DNA of 19,815 nt from JAAYYF01 sp040255585 (GCA_040255585.1 JBDZVI010000058.1:1-19815); one strand, 5' to 3'. Positions 7,174 through 13,863 are shown, counted from the first letter of the stretch. The notes: a model not told the origin generated them from the sequence alone. A program made the numbers and translations.

Positions 7174-7290
7174 GCAATCGCAGATGAGGCATGCCGCCGA
7201 CTCCGCGACGGCGCAACGAGTCCGCGCCGCCGCGTGCCCGACCGTGCGCTGGGCCATGCGTGCTGCAAGGAGCGGAGCGCCCGCCGCAGG

Positions 7291-7308
7291 CGTCGGCGAG
7301 CTCCGACG
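7291..7308 (-). terminator. GC-rich hairpin after trpD, possible terminator
   Basis: CGTCGG and CCGACG form a perfect 6-bp stem with a 6-nt loop, extendable with bulges by flanking CCCGC and GCGGG. It starts 6 bases beyond the trpD stop. No T-tract follows, so it may terminate by other means or protect the 3' end. The rest of 7161-7314 shows no gene. Confidence 0.4.
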
Positions 7309-7314
7309 GCGGGG

Positions 7315-8352
7315 TCAAGCCGCCGGGCGCCGCGCGAACTCGAGGTACTCCTCGAGCTTGGCGAGCGCAGCCCCGCTGTCCAGCGCCTCCCTGGCCAGCG
7401 CGACGCCCTCGGCGAGCGTGCCGGCTCGCTCGGCGAGGTAGAGGGCTGCGCCGGCGTTGAACAGGGTCACGTCGCGCATGCCCGGTCCAGCCTGCCCCGT
7501 GAGCACGGCGCGTAGGTGCCTCGCGTTCGTCGCGGGGTCGCCGCCGGCGATGCTCGACAGCGGGTGCCGGGCCAGGCCGACCTCTTCTGGCGTGATCACG
7601 TAGGTGGTGAGGCTGCCGTCCGCGCCGAGTTCCGTTACCTTGCTCGGGCCCGTGACCGTGAAGTCGTCGATCACGTCGCCGTGGACCACGAGGGCGCGCT
7701 TCAGCCCGAGGCCTTGCAGCACGGACGCCAGCGTCTCGGTGAGGCGTGGGTCGTACACGCCCATGAGCTGCCGGTCGGCCCCGGCGGGGTTCGTGAGGGG
7801 TCCGAGGTTGTTGAAGATGGTGCGCGCCTGCAGGTCGGCGCGGATGGGCGCCACGAAGCCCATGGCCGGGTGGAACCGGCGCGCGAAGATGAACGCCATG
7901 CCCGTGGTCGCGACCGACTCGGCGAGGCGCTCCGGGCTGGCGTCGAGGTCGGCGCCGAGCTCGGCCAGGACGTTGGCGGAGCCCGACTTGCGCGTCACGC
8001 CCACGTTGCCGTGCTTGGCCAGGCGCGCGCCGCCGGCCGCCGCCACGAACATAGCCGTCGTGCTGATGTTGATGGTGTCTACGCCGGTGCCGCCGGTGCC
8101 GCACGTGTCGACGAGCGGGCCGTCGACGCCGACGGGCACCTTGATAGCCCGCGCGCGCATGGCCTCGGCGAAGCCCGTTATCTCGTCGACGGTCTCGCCG
8201 CGCATGCGCAACGCCGCCAAGAGGGCCGACGCCTGGACCTGCGAGAGCTGCCCGTCCATCAAGCGCCCAAGGACCTCGCGCGCCGTCTGCCTATCCAGCG
8301 TCTCGCCGTCGAAGATGCGGTTGAGAAGCTCGCCGATCGGAAGTCCCGTCAT
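7315..8352 (-). CDS. trpD: Anthranilate phosphoribosyltransferase TrpD
   Basis: TrpD transfers phosphoribosyl from PRPP to anthranilate, the second committed step of tryptophan synthesis, in the cytoplasm. The 345-residue length is normal. The glycine-rich PRPP/pyrophosphate loop is DTCGTGGTGVDTINIS (82-97), followed by KHGNVGVTRKSGSANVLAEL (113-132), which contains the KHGN and serine/arginine substrate contacts, then NNLGPLTNPAGA. The N-terminal helical domain begins LPIGELLNRIFDGETLDR, as usual for the family. The ATG at 8352 overlaps the stop of the glycosyltransferase (ATGA), and an AAGGAG lies about 14 bases upstream within that gene. It is the last gene of the trp transcript, separated from trpE and trpG by an unrelated glycosyltransferase gene. 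trpB, trpA, trpC and trpF are not in the window. Confidence 0.96.
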   Translation of the reverse strand: MTGLPIGELLNRIFDGETLDRQTAREVLGRLMDGQLSQVQASALLAALRMRGETVDEITGFAEAMRARAIKVPVGVDGPLVDTCGTGGTGVDTINISTTAMFVAAAGGARLAKHGNVGVTRKSGSANVLAELGADLDASPERLAESVATTGMAFIFARRFHPAMGFVAPIRADLQARTIFNNLGPLTNPAGADRQLMGVYDPRLTETLASVLQGLGLKRALVVHGDVIDDFTVTGPSKVTELGADGSLTTYVITPEEVGLARHPLSSIAGGDPATNARHLRAVLTGQAGPGMRDVTLFNAGAALYLAERAGTLAEGVALAREALDSGAALAKLEEYLEFARRPAA

Positions 8353-9200
8353 CTCTGTGGTCCCGCTCCTTCCGCCAGCGCACGCCGCGCTGCGTCGGCG
8401 TACGCTCGCTCGTACCGGTAATGGGCGTCGTCCCAGAACGGCTTGGCGGCCCGGGAGAGGAGCACCCTCTTCAGTGCCAACGAGAGAGGGTGAACGCCGA
8501 GCGCGAGCGCCACGTCGCGCCGGGGGTGCTTGCGCCACACGCGCACGTGCGCCGCGCCGGCCGAGCCCGCCTTGGCCTCGAGGTTATCGAGGAAACCCTC
8601 GTCCCAGTGCTCGACGAGCACCTCTGGCAGCAACTCGAACACGGCGCCAGCCGCCTTGAGGCGCAGGGCGAGGTCCGGATCCTCACCGCCGTACGAGGAG
8701 AAGGCAGTGTCGTAGCCCCCGACGGCCCAGAACAGTTCGGCGGGGAGGCTGAGCGAGCGGCTGACGACGTTCCACCAGCCCCGCACGATCTTCAGCGTCC
8801 AACCGCTGCCCAGATGGTCAGGGAGCGCCTCGCGGCTCAGACCTACCCGCATCGGGGCCCTGTGGAGCGCCAGGTTGGCCGCCACCCAGCCTGGACGCGG
8901 TACGACATCGTCGTCGCTGAACAGCAGGACGGCGCCCCTGGCCACGCGTGCACCGTGGTTGCGGGCGAAGGCCGCGTGCCTGCCAGGCGTCGTCAGCCAG
9001 GAGAAGCCGTACGGCGGCTGGTAGCGGGCCAGAAAGCGTTCGGTGTCGTCGCTGCAGCCGTCGGCGACCACGATGACCTCGAAGTCGGCGCGCGCGCCTT
9101 CCTGCGCCTCCCCCTCCAGCGCGCGGAGCTTGCGCTCTAGGAGGGCGCGCCTGTCGTGCGTCGGCACGACGATGGAAACGGCGGGAGCGGCGCTGTCCAC
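8349..9200 (-). CDS. GT2-family glycosyltransferase inside the trp operon
   Basis: This 283-residue soluble protein has the GT-A fold of family 2 glycosyltransferases. It shows the nucleotide-binding start VSIVVPTHDRRALLERKL (8-25), VVADGCSDDTERFL, a metal-binding acidic triplet in LLFSDDDVVPRPGWV, and the acceptor-side GGYDTAFSSYGGEDPDLALR with the ED catalytic pair. No transmembrane segments are visible. The sugar donor and acceptor are unknown; cell-surface polysaccharide or glycolipid synthesis is the usual role. It starts with GTG 3 bases after the trpG stop and its stop overlaps trpD (ATGA), so it is almost certainly co-transcribed with tryptophan genes. No Shine-Dalgarno precedes the GTG, which suggests translational coupling or reinitiation. 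A metabolic reason for this placement is not obvious. Confidence 0.85.
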   Translation of the reverse strand: MDSAAPAVSIVVPTHDRRALLERKLRALEGEAQEGARADFEVIVVADGCSDDTERFLARYQPPYGFSWLTTPGRHAAFARNHGARVARGAVLLFSDDDVVPRPGWVAANLALHRAPMRVGLSREALPDHLGSGWTLKIVRGWWNVVSRSLSLPAELFWAVGGYDTAFSSYGGEDPDLALRLKAAGAVFELLPEVLVEHWDEGFLDNLEAKAGSAGAAHVRVWRKHPRRDVALALGVHPLSLALKRVLLSRAAKPFWDDAHYRYERAYADAARRALAEGAGPQR

Positions 9201-9203
9201 GAC

Positions 9204-9908
9204 CTAGCCGCGACCGCCGGTGTCGAGGCGCCCCGCTGGGCCATGGTCGTCGGCACCTGGGCGTTCGCCGGGCGCGGCGCCGCCCCCCGAGTCGGCGCCG
9301 CGGACCGGGCCGCCGCCCGCCTCGGCGAACCGCAGGAAGTTCGCGAGCATGGCCGAGCCGTTCTGGGTGAGGATGCTCTCGGGGTGGAACTGCACGCCCC
9401 ACACTGGGTGCGTGGCGTGGCGCAAGCCCATGATCACGCGCTCGCCGGTACCGGGCTCGGTCGCCCATGCGTTGGGCACGAGCTCCCCTGGCGGGTCAAC
9501 GACCACGAGCGAATGGTAGCGCGTGGCCGTGACCGGGCTCTCGAGACCCGCGAACACGCCCGTGCCGTCGTGCTCGATGGCGGCGGTCTTGCCGTGCACG
9601 AGGCGGTTGGCCCGCACGACGCGGCCACCGTAGGCCTCGCCGATGACCTGGTGGCCGAGGCACACACCCAACATCGGCAGGTGCGCGCCGAGTTCTCGTA
9701 CGAGCTCGATCGACACCCCGGCTTCGCGCGGCGTGCACGGTCCGGGCGAGACGATCACCCCGTCCGGGGCCAGCGCGTCGACGTCGGCCACCTCGAAGGT
9801 GTCGTTGCGCCACACGGTCACGTCGGCGCCGAGCGCCGCAACGTACTGGACGAGGTTGTAGGTGAAAGAGTCGTAGTTATCGACCACAAGGAGCTTGAGG
9901 GCGGCCAT
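9204..9908 (-). CDS. trpG: Anthranilate synthase glutamine amidotransferase subunit TrpG
   Basis: TrpG (class I glutamine amidotransferase) releases ammonia from glutamine for TrpE. Motifs are LLVVDNYDSFTYNLVQY (6-22), the oxyanion strand VIVSPGPCTPREAG, the nucleophile elbow LGVCLGHQVIGEAYGG (Cys83), and GVQFHPESILT (His175 and Glu177), completing the Cys-His-Glu triad. The conserved domain ends around residue 196, as in a typical 190-200-residue TrpG. The remaining 38 residues are a Gly/Pro/Asp-rich tail not expected in the family. The ATG overlaps the trpE stop (ATGA), so the two subunits are made in a coupled manner. It could also serve PabA in folate synthesis, as in some bacteria, but the context says tryptophan. 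Confidence 0.95.
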   Translation of the reverse strand: MAALKLLVVDNYDSFTYNLVQYVAALGADVTVWRNDTFEVADVDALAPDGVIVSPGPCTPREAGVSIELVRELGAHLPMLGVCLGHQVIGEAYGGRVVRANRLVHGKTAAIEHDGTGVFAGLESPVTATRYHSLVVVDPPGELVPNAWATEPGTGERVIMGLRHATHPVWGVQFHPESILTQNGSAMLANFLRFAEAGGGPVRGADSGGGAAPGERPGADDHGPAGRLDTGGRG

Positions 9909-11362
9909 CAGCCCAGCCCTTTCGTCGCCATCTCGACCGCGCGCCTGAGCGCCGCGAGCTTGTTCATGCACTCCTGCCATTCGGTGGCGGGGTCGGAGTC
10001 GGCGACCACGCCGGCCCCGGCCTGCAGGTGGATGCGGCCGTCCTTGACGACCATGGTGCGTAGGGTCAGCGCCATGTCCATGGCGCCGCCCGCCGCGAGG
10101 TAACCGAAGGCGCCGGCGTACGGTCCGCGCCGCACGGTCTCGAGCTCGTCGATGATCTCCATGGCGCGTACCTTCGGAGCGCCGGAGGCGGTACCCATCG
10201 GCAGGGTGGCGGAGAGGGCGTCGAGGGGCGTGCGGCCGTCCGCCAACCGCCCGACGACCTCTGAGACGATGTGCATGACGTGGCTGTACCGTTCCACGCG
10301 CATGAGGTCGACGACCTCGACGCTCCCGGGGGTGCAGACGCGGCCGAGATCGTTGCGGCCCAGATCGACGAGCATGACGTGCTCGGCGCGCTCCTTCTCG
10401 TCCGCCAGCAGCTCCGTCGCCAGCTCCTCGTCGCGGACGGCATCGGCGCCGCGCGGGCGCGTACCGGCGATGGGCAGGGTCTCGACCTTCAGGCCGTCGG
10501 AGCGCACGAGGCTCTCGGGACTGCTGGCCACGAGGGTGATACCGCCCAGGTCGAGGTAGCCGAGGTAGGGGCTGGGGTTGATGGTGCGCAGCGCGCGGTA
10601 GATCGCGAACGGGTGAGCACCGACATCGGCGGAGAGGCGGACGCTCGGGACGACCTGGAAGACGTCGCCGGCGTGGATGTACTCGACGGCGCGCGCCACG
10701 GCGTCCATGTACGCTTCCCGCGACAGGCTGGACTCGAACTCCACGAGGCGCCCGGCGCGGTCGCCAGGCACGCCGGGCAGCGGCCCGCGAAGCCGCTCGT
10801 AAGCGGCGTCGACGAGCGCAGAGGCCCTGGCGGCGTCGGCGGCGTTGCCCACCTCCGCGGGGGCGACGATGAACAGCCGGCGCTTGAGGTGGTCGAACAC
10901 GACGACCAGCTCGGGCTCGACGAAGAGCATGTCGGGCGCGCCGATGACGTCGGGGTTGGCATCCGGCAGGCGCTCGTACTGGCGCACGAGGTCGTAGCTG
11001 GCGTAGCCGACCGCGCCTGCCCAGAACGAGGGCAGGTCCGGCGCAGGGCGGGTCTCGCGTACCACCTCGTCCCACATGACGCGCAGTGGGTCGGCGCTCG
11101 TCACGGCGCGGGCGTCCGTGGGGCGCGTCAGGGTCACCTGATCGCCTCGGGCCTCGATGCGCAGCCGTTGTCCGGTGCCGATGAACGAGTAGCGCGCGAC
11201 GCGCTCGCCCTGCTCGACGCTCTCGAGGAGGAAGGACGGGTGGCCGGCCAGTTTGAGGTAGGTGGTGAGGGGCGTCTCGAGGTCCGCCAGGACCTCGCGG
11301 TAGATGGGCTCGATGGGCGCGCGGTGGCTAGCGGCGCCCTCGCCCGTTCTGGTTGTAGGCAT
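9908..11362 (-). CDS. trpE: Anthranilate synthase component I TrpE
   Basis: TrpE converts chorismate plus ammonia (from TrpG) to anthranilate. The 484-residue protein has the N-terminal regulatory half with the tryptophan-site element PSFLLESVEQGERVARYSFI (residues 42-61; LLES is the usual feedback-inhibition motif) and NPSPYLGYL. The catalytic C-terminal half has ASSPESLVR, PIAGTRPRGAD, LVDLGRNDLGRV, TLPMGTASGAPKVRAMEIID and the terminal AGAGVVADSDPATEWQE. The ATG at 11362 is chosen because GGAG lies 6 bases upstream; the ATG at 11386 has no ribosome site. Unlike the other first genes here, trpE is not leaderless: it is preceded by about 140 nt of leader RNA that includes a Trp-containing peptide. 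Both attenuation-type control and allosteric inhibition by tryptophan are likely. Confidence 0.96.
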   Translation of the reverse strand: MPTTRTGEGAASHRAPIEPIYREVLADLETPLTTYLKLAGHPSFLLESVEQGERVARYSFIGTGQRLRIEARGDQVTLTRPTDARAVTSADPLRVMWDEVVRETRPAPDLPSFWAGAVGYASYDLVRQYERLPDANPDVIGAPDMLFVEPELVVVFDHLKRRLFIVAPAEVGNAADAARASALVDAAYERLRGPLPGVPGDRAGRLVEFESSLSREAYMDAVARAVEYIHAGDVFQVVPSVRLSADVGAHPFAIYRALRTINPSPYLGYLDLGGITLVASSPESLVRSDGLKVETLPIAGTRPRGADAVRDEELATELLADEKERAEHVMLVDLGRNDLGRVCTPGSVEVVDLMRVERYSHVMHIVSEVVGRLADGRTPLDALSATLPMGTASGAPKVRAMEIIDELETVRRGPYAGAFGYLAAGGAMDMALTLRTMVVKDGRIHLQAGAGVVADSDPATEWQECMNKLAALRRAVEMATKGLG

Positions 11363-11441
11363 GCTCGACTCCGTTCGTGGACGCATCTGGCTTGGAGCGG
11401 CGCCCGTCAGGGCATGGGCGGCCGCGTGCTGGACGGCAGGT
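11363..11441 (-). promoter_or_regulatory. trp leader RNA with alternative pairings (putative attenuator)
   Basis: Between the trpL stop and the trpE ATG the RNA can pair in two ways. The Trp-codon stretch GGCGATGGCGGC (11461-11450, inside trpL) pairs with GCCGCCCATGCC (11422-11411): 10 of 12 pairs including one G-U. Alternatively CGCCC (11420-11416) pairs with GGGCG (11405-11401). A third helix, CGCTCC (11399-11394) with GGAG-T-CG (11372-11366, one bulge), would bury the trpE Shine-Dalgarno. No U-tract is present, so control of trpE translation, or Rho, is more likely than an intrinsic terminator. Structures were found by eye and no energies were calculated. Confidence 0.5.
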
Positions 11442-11495
11442 TCAGTGCCGCCGCCATCGCCAGGTGGTTCCCGTCCTACGGTGGAGGGGGATCAT
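11442..11495 (-). CDS. trpL: trp operon leader peptide TrpL, leaderless
   Basis: This 17-codon reading frame encodes MIPLHRRTGTTWRWRRH, ending in TGA. Trp is normally a rare residue, yet codons 12 and 14 are both Trp (TGG CGA TGG), as in known trp leader peptides where a ribosome stalls when charged tRNA-Trp is scarce. It lies between a near-consensus -10 box (TATACT) and trpE, on the same strand, 79 bases before the trpE ATG. The ATG is 7 bases after the -10 box with no room for a Shine-Dalgarno, so the peptide should be translated from the very 5' end of the mRNA. The Trp codons lie in a stretch that can pair with downstream leader RNA. The identification rests on position, Trp codons and promoter geometry, because such peptides are not conserved in sequence. 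Confidence 0.78.
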   Translation of the reverse strand: MIPLHRRTGTTWRWRRH

Positions 11496-11502
11496 GCGGG
11501 TG

Positions 11503-11508
11503 AGTATA
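11503..11508 (-). promoter_or_regulatory. trp operon promoter -10 box (TATACT)
   Basis: TATACT on the minus strand is one base from the sigma-70/SigA consensus TATAAT. It is followed by CACCCGC (7 bases) and the trpL ATG. At a 17-base spacer the -35 would be TCGCAA, a poor match, directly beside the triple 15-bp repeat at 11531-11575. Confidence 0.7.
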
Positions 11509-11530
11509 GCCTCAAGCCTCCGTGCTTGCG

Positions 11531-11575
11531 AGCGGGCGCGCCAAGAGCGGGCGCGCCGAGAGCTGGCGCGCCGAG
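11531..11575. repeat. Three tandem 15-bp repeats containing GGCGCGCC
   Basis: The unit AGCGGGCGCGCCAAG is repeated three times head to tail (11531-11545, 11546-11560, 11561-11575) with single-base differences. Each copy contains the palindrome GGCGCGCC, or GGGCGCGCC. The array sits between the fabI stop and the trp promoter, close to the expected -35. It could be a protein-binding site, a slippage array, or part of the fabI 3' end. Nothing else is seen in 11509-11631 except a weak GCCGG/CCGGC hairpin near the fabI stop. Confidence 0.75.
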
Positions 11576-11631
11576 AAAGGGTCTCGATGCACGGGCCTCG
11601 CCGAACGCGCCCTCGCCGGGCCGCGGCCGGC

Positions 11632-12429
11632 CTACTCCTTGCCGGCCGGCAGGAAGAGCCCGATGGCGTGGAAACCCGCGTCGACGTAGACGGTCTCGCC
11701 CGTGATGCCGCCGCCCAGCTTGTCGGCAAGCAGGGAGAAGCCGAGGCCGCCGACCTCCTCGTGGTCGATGTTGCGCTTGAGCATCGACATCTCCCCCGCC
11801 TGCGAGTACAGGTCGCCGAAGCCGGCGATGGAGCGGGCCGCGATGGTGCGCACGGGGCCGGCGCTGATGGCGTTGACCCTGATCTTCTTGGGACCGAGGT
11901 CGAACGCCAGGTAGCGCACGCTCGCCTCGAGAGCGGCCTTGGCCACGCCCATCATGTTGTAGTGCGGCACCACGCGCTCGGCAGCCAGGTACGAGAGCGT
12001 TACGACGCTGCCGCCGTCCGTCATGAGGCGCGCGGCGCGGTTCGTCGTCGCGACGAGCGAGTAGGCGCTGACGTCCATAGCGGTGCGCCAGTCCTCGCGC
12101 GTGGTCTCGACGAACGGGTTCTCGAACGTGGGGGCCGGCGCGTAGGCGAGCGCGTGAACGAGGTAGTCGAGCTTGCCGAACTCGCGGCCGACCCGCTCGA
12201 ACATGGCGTCGAGCTGCTCGTCGCTGCCCACGTCGCACTCGACGAGGAGTGGGGCGGTCAGGTCCTCCGTGAGCTTCTCGAGCGTTGGCCGGAGGCGGTC
12301 GGACTGGTAGCTGAAGGCGAGCCGCGCGCCGGCGGCGGCGAGCGGTTGCGCTATGGCCCAGGCCAGGGAACGCTGGTTGGCGACGCCCATGACGAGGCCC
12401 GTCTTGCCGCTTAGGTCGATGGTGTACAT
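11632..12429 (-). CDS. fabI: Enoyl-[acyl-carrier-protein] reductase FabI
   Basis: FabI reduces trans-2-enoyl-ACP with NAD(P)H, the last step of each fatty-acid elongation cycle, and is the target of triclosan-type inhibitors. The 265-residue length is typical. The cofactor loop is the FabI-type GLVMGVANQRSLAWAIA (11-27) rather than the classical SDR TGxxxGIG. The catalytic pair is Tyr157 and Lys164 in HYNMMGVAKAAL (Tyr-x6-Lys), with the second conserved Tyr147 upstream. VNAISAGPVRTIAARSI is the usual substrate-loop entry, and it ends with GETVYVDAGFHAIG. The start at 12429 has AGGAGA just upstream and gives the standard MYTIDLSGKTGLV; earlier in-frame starts would run into the upstream gene. 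It begins 37 bases after the response-regulator gene and is probably co-transcribed with it. A weak hairpin follows the stop. Confidence 0.95.
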   Translation of the reverse strand: MYTIDLSGKTGLVMGVANQRSLAWAIAQPLAAAGARLAFSYQSDRLRPTLEKLTEDLTAPLLVECDVGSDEQLDAMFERVGREFGKLDYLVHALAYAPAPTFENPFVETTREDWRTAMDVSAYSLVATTNRAARLMTDGGSVVTLSYLAAERVVPHYNMMGVAKAALEASVRYLAFDLGPKKIRVNAISAGPVRTIAARSIAGFGDLYSQAGEMSMLKRNIDHEEVGGLGFSLLADKLGGGITGETVYVDAGFHAIGLFLPAGKE

Positions 12430-12466
12430 GGTCTCTCCTTCGCTGCGGCCGTCGCGGCTGGCAGCC

Positions 12467-13516
12467 TCACCCTTCCAGCATGAGGCGTTCGAAGCGGTCG
12501 CGTGCCTCGGCGGCGCGCGCGCGTTCGCCCCGCGCCTCCCAGGCATCCGCCAGCCCTTCCCACGCCGTCTCGCTATAGGGCTCGTGCTCGGTCATGAGCT
12601 GGTAGAGCATCGTGGCCTGCGTGTGGTCGTCGTTCGCTACCGCCTTGGCGGCGGCGGTCTCGAGGAGCGTCAGGTGTGACGCCTGGAGGCTGAGCCTGAC
12701 GTTGTCGACCCAGTTCGAGTCGAAGCCGGCCATGAAGTGCCCCGTGTAGAGGCGGATGGCGGCGAGGAAGTCGCGCATGTTGCCCGTGTCGCGCGCCTGA
12801 CGCGCGAACTGCCGGTAGGAGTCGACGTCGTAGCCGATCTGGAAGCTCTCCTGGAGGTAGTAGCGCCGGTTGGCGCTCTCGACCACGTCGCCACCCATCA
12901 CCTTGCGGAGCCGGTAGAGGGTCGTATGGAAGCTGCTGGACGCCTTCGACTCGGTCTTGCCCGGCCACAGGGCCTCGGCGACCTCGAAGGTGGTCACGCC
13001 GGAGCGGTGTTCGAGCAGGTAGAAGAGGAACTCGAGGGCCTTCAGCGAGTCCCAGTCAAGCCGCTGCCCCTCGCGCACGACCATCGGATGACCGAAGCCG
13101 TGGGCGGCCACCACGCCCGTGAACGGGCGCCTCAGCTCCTCGACGCGCCGCAACCTCACCCCGACGGCCTCCAGGAGCTCCTCCTTCTTGACCGGCTTCG
13201 TGAGGTAGTCGTCCGCGCCAAGGGTCATGCCCTTGCGCATGGAGTTGCGGTCCTCGAGGGCGGTGAGGAAGAGGAACGGCACACCGCGCAGCTCGGAGAT
13301 CTCGCGCACGTGGCCGTGGAACTCGAAGCCGTCCATCGGCGGCATGGAGATGTCGGACACGATCACGTCCGGCCGCAGCCCGTCGCGAAGCTCCGCGAGG
13401 GCCTCGATCGGATCGTCGAACGCGATCACGTCGTAACCGGCCGAGGTCAGCGTCAACTCGCTGACCTTCAGCATGGACGGTTCGTCGTCGACGACCAGCA
13501 CCAACGTTGTCGTCAC
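12467..13516 (-). CDS. Response regulator with winged-helix and BTAD-like output
   Basis: The 349-residue protein has three parts. Residues 1-125 are a receiver domain with acidic Asp10/Asp11, phosphoacceptor Asp55 (in VIVSDISMPPMDG), Thr85 and Lys107 (YLTKPV), all intact. Residues about 140-222 form a winged-helix DNA-binding region (LDWDSLKALEFLFYLLEHRS, FHTTLYRLRKVMG, RRYYLQ). Residues about 230-345 are alpha-helical TPR-like repeats resembling the BTAD domain of SARP-type activators. It should bind DNA after phosphorylation by a histidine kinase, but no kinase gene is in the window. The GTG start is chosen because TAGACT lies 6 bases upstream, a leaderless promoter. fabI follows 37 bases downstream, so the regulator may control membrane-lipid synthesis, or simply share a transcript with it. 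Its target genes are unknown. Confidence 0.85.
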   Translation of the reverse strand: MTTTLVLVVDDEPSMLKVSELTLTSAGYDVIAFDDPIEALAELRDGLRPDVIVSDISMPPMDGFEFHGHVREISELRGVPFLFLTALEDRNSMRKGMTLGADDYLTKPVKKEELLEAVGVRLRRVEELRRPFTGVVAAHGFGHPMVVREGQRLDWDSLKALEFLFYLLEHRSGVTTFEVAEALWPGKTESKASSSFHTTLYRLRKVMGGDVVESANRRYYLQESFQIGYDVDSYRQFARQARDTGNMRDFLAAIRLYTGHFMAGFDSNWVDNVRLSLQASHLTLLETAAAKAVANDDHTQATMLYQLMTEHEPYSETAWEGLADAWEARGERARAAEARDRFERLMLEG

Positions 13517-13522
13517 GCGTCG

Positions 13523-13528
13523 AGTCTA
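13523..13528 (-). promoter_or_regulatory. Leaderless -10 box (TAGACT) of the response regulator-fabI unit
   Basis: On the minus strand TAGACT is followed by CGACGC (6 bases) and the GTG at 13516. The spacing matches the other leaderless promoters in the window and decides in favour of the GTG start. Confidence 0.6.
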
Positions 13529-13589
13529 CCAGCGCCGTGGGGAGCGGTTTCTATGAAGTACGCGACGATACGGCTAGTCCGGGACGACA

Positions 13590-13781
13590 TCAATCTAGCC
13601 ACTGCTCCGTCGTCTGGTAGTGCACCAGGGCGCTGTATTCGATGCCGGAACCGGTAGGAGCCGTCGAGAACTTGATGTCGACCACGACGTCGTCGCGGGC
13701 AAGGCCAGCCATGAACTCGTCCAACTGGCGCTCGAAGTTCTCGACGCTGCGCGAGGTCACCAACTTGAACTTCACGTCCAT
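13590..13781 (-). CDS. Small Cse60-like protein (63 aa)
   Basis: This 63-residue cytoplasmic protein starts at an ATG with a strong AAGGAGGGTG Shine-Dalgarno. Its pattern of an N-terminal beta strand (MDVKFKLV), a helix (SVENFERQLDEFMAGL), then VVVDIKFSTAP and IEYSALVHYQT, resembles the small Cse60 (DUF2758) proteins known from Bacillus sporulation. That match is from memory and moderate. If correct, its role in a lineage with no recognised sporulation is unknown; the fold could be a small dimerising beta-alpha-beta unit. It contrasts with its neighbours by having a Shine-Dalgarno and a leader of about 75 nt that is very GC-rich. It is upstream of, and in the same direction as, the response regulator, which has its own promoter, and is divergent from the CDP-alcohol transferase operon. 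Confidence 0.7.
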   Translation of the reverse strand: MDVKFKLVTSRSVENFERQLDEFMAGLARDDVVVDIKFSTAPTGSGIEYSALVHYQTTEQWLD

Positions 13782-13863
13782 GCGTTCACCCTCCTTCAGC
13801 CCCGGCGAGCGACGCGCCCCTCGCCGCGTGACGTGCCCGCAGCGCGGCGCGCGGGCGAAGGAG

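Noticed and set aside
9201..9206. TAGGTC before the glycosyltransferase GTG as a leaderless -10 box
   Set aside because: The sixth base is C rather than T and there is no gap to the GTG; the gene is better explained by coupling to trpG.
11363..11386. Upstream ATG for trpE at 11386
   Set aside because: No Shine-Dalgarno or -10 box precedes it, while ATG 11362 has GGAG at 6 bases.
10271..11503. A 410-codon plus-strand frame opposite trpE and the trp leader
   Set aside because: It is antisense to the conserved trpE and has no domain, promoter or ribosome site.
12430..12546. Longer FabI start at 12546
   Set aside because: It would overlap the response-regulator gene and add a non-FabI N-terminus; ATG 12429 has an AGGAGA site and the standard start.
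12737..13657. A 306-codon plus-strand frame opposite the response regulator
   Set aside because: Antisense shadow with biased composition (His, Glu, Val, Arg), no recognised family.
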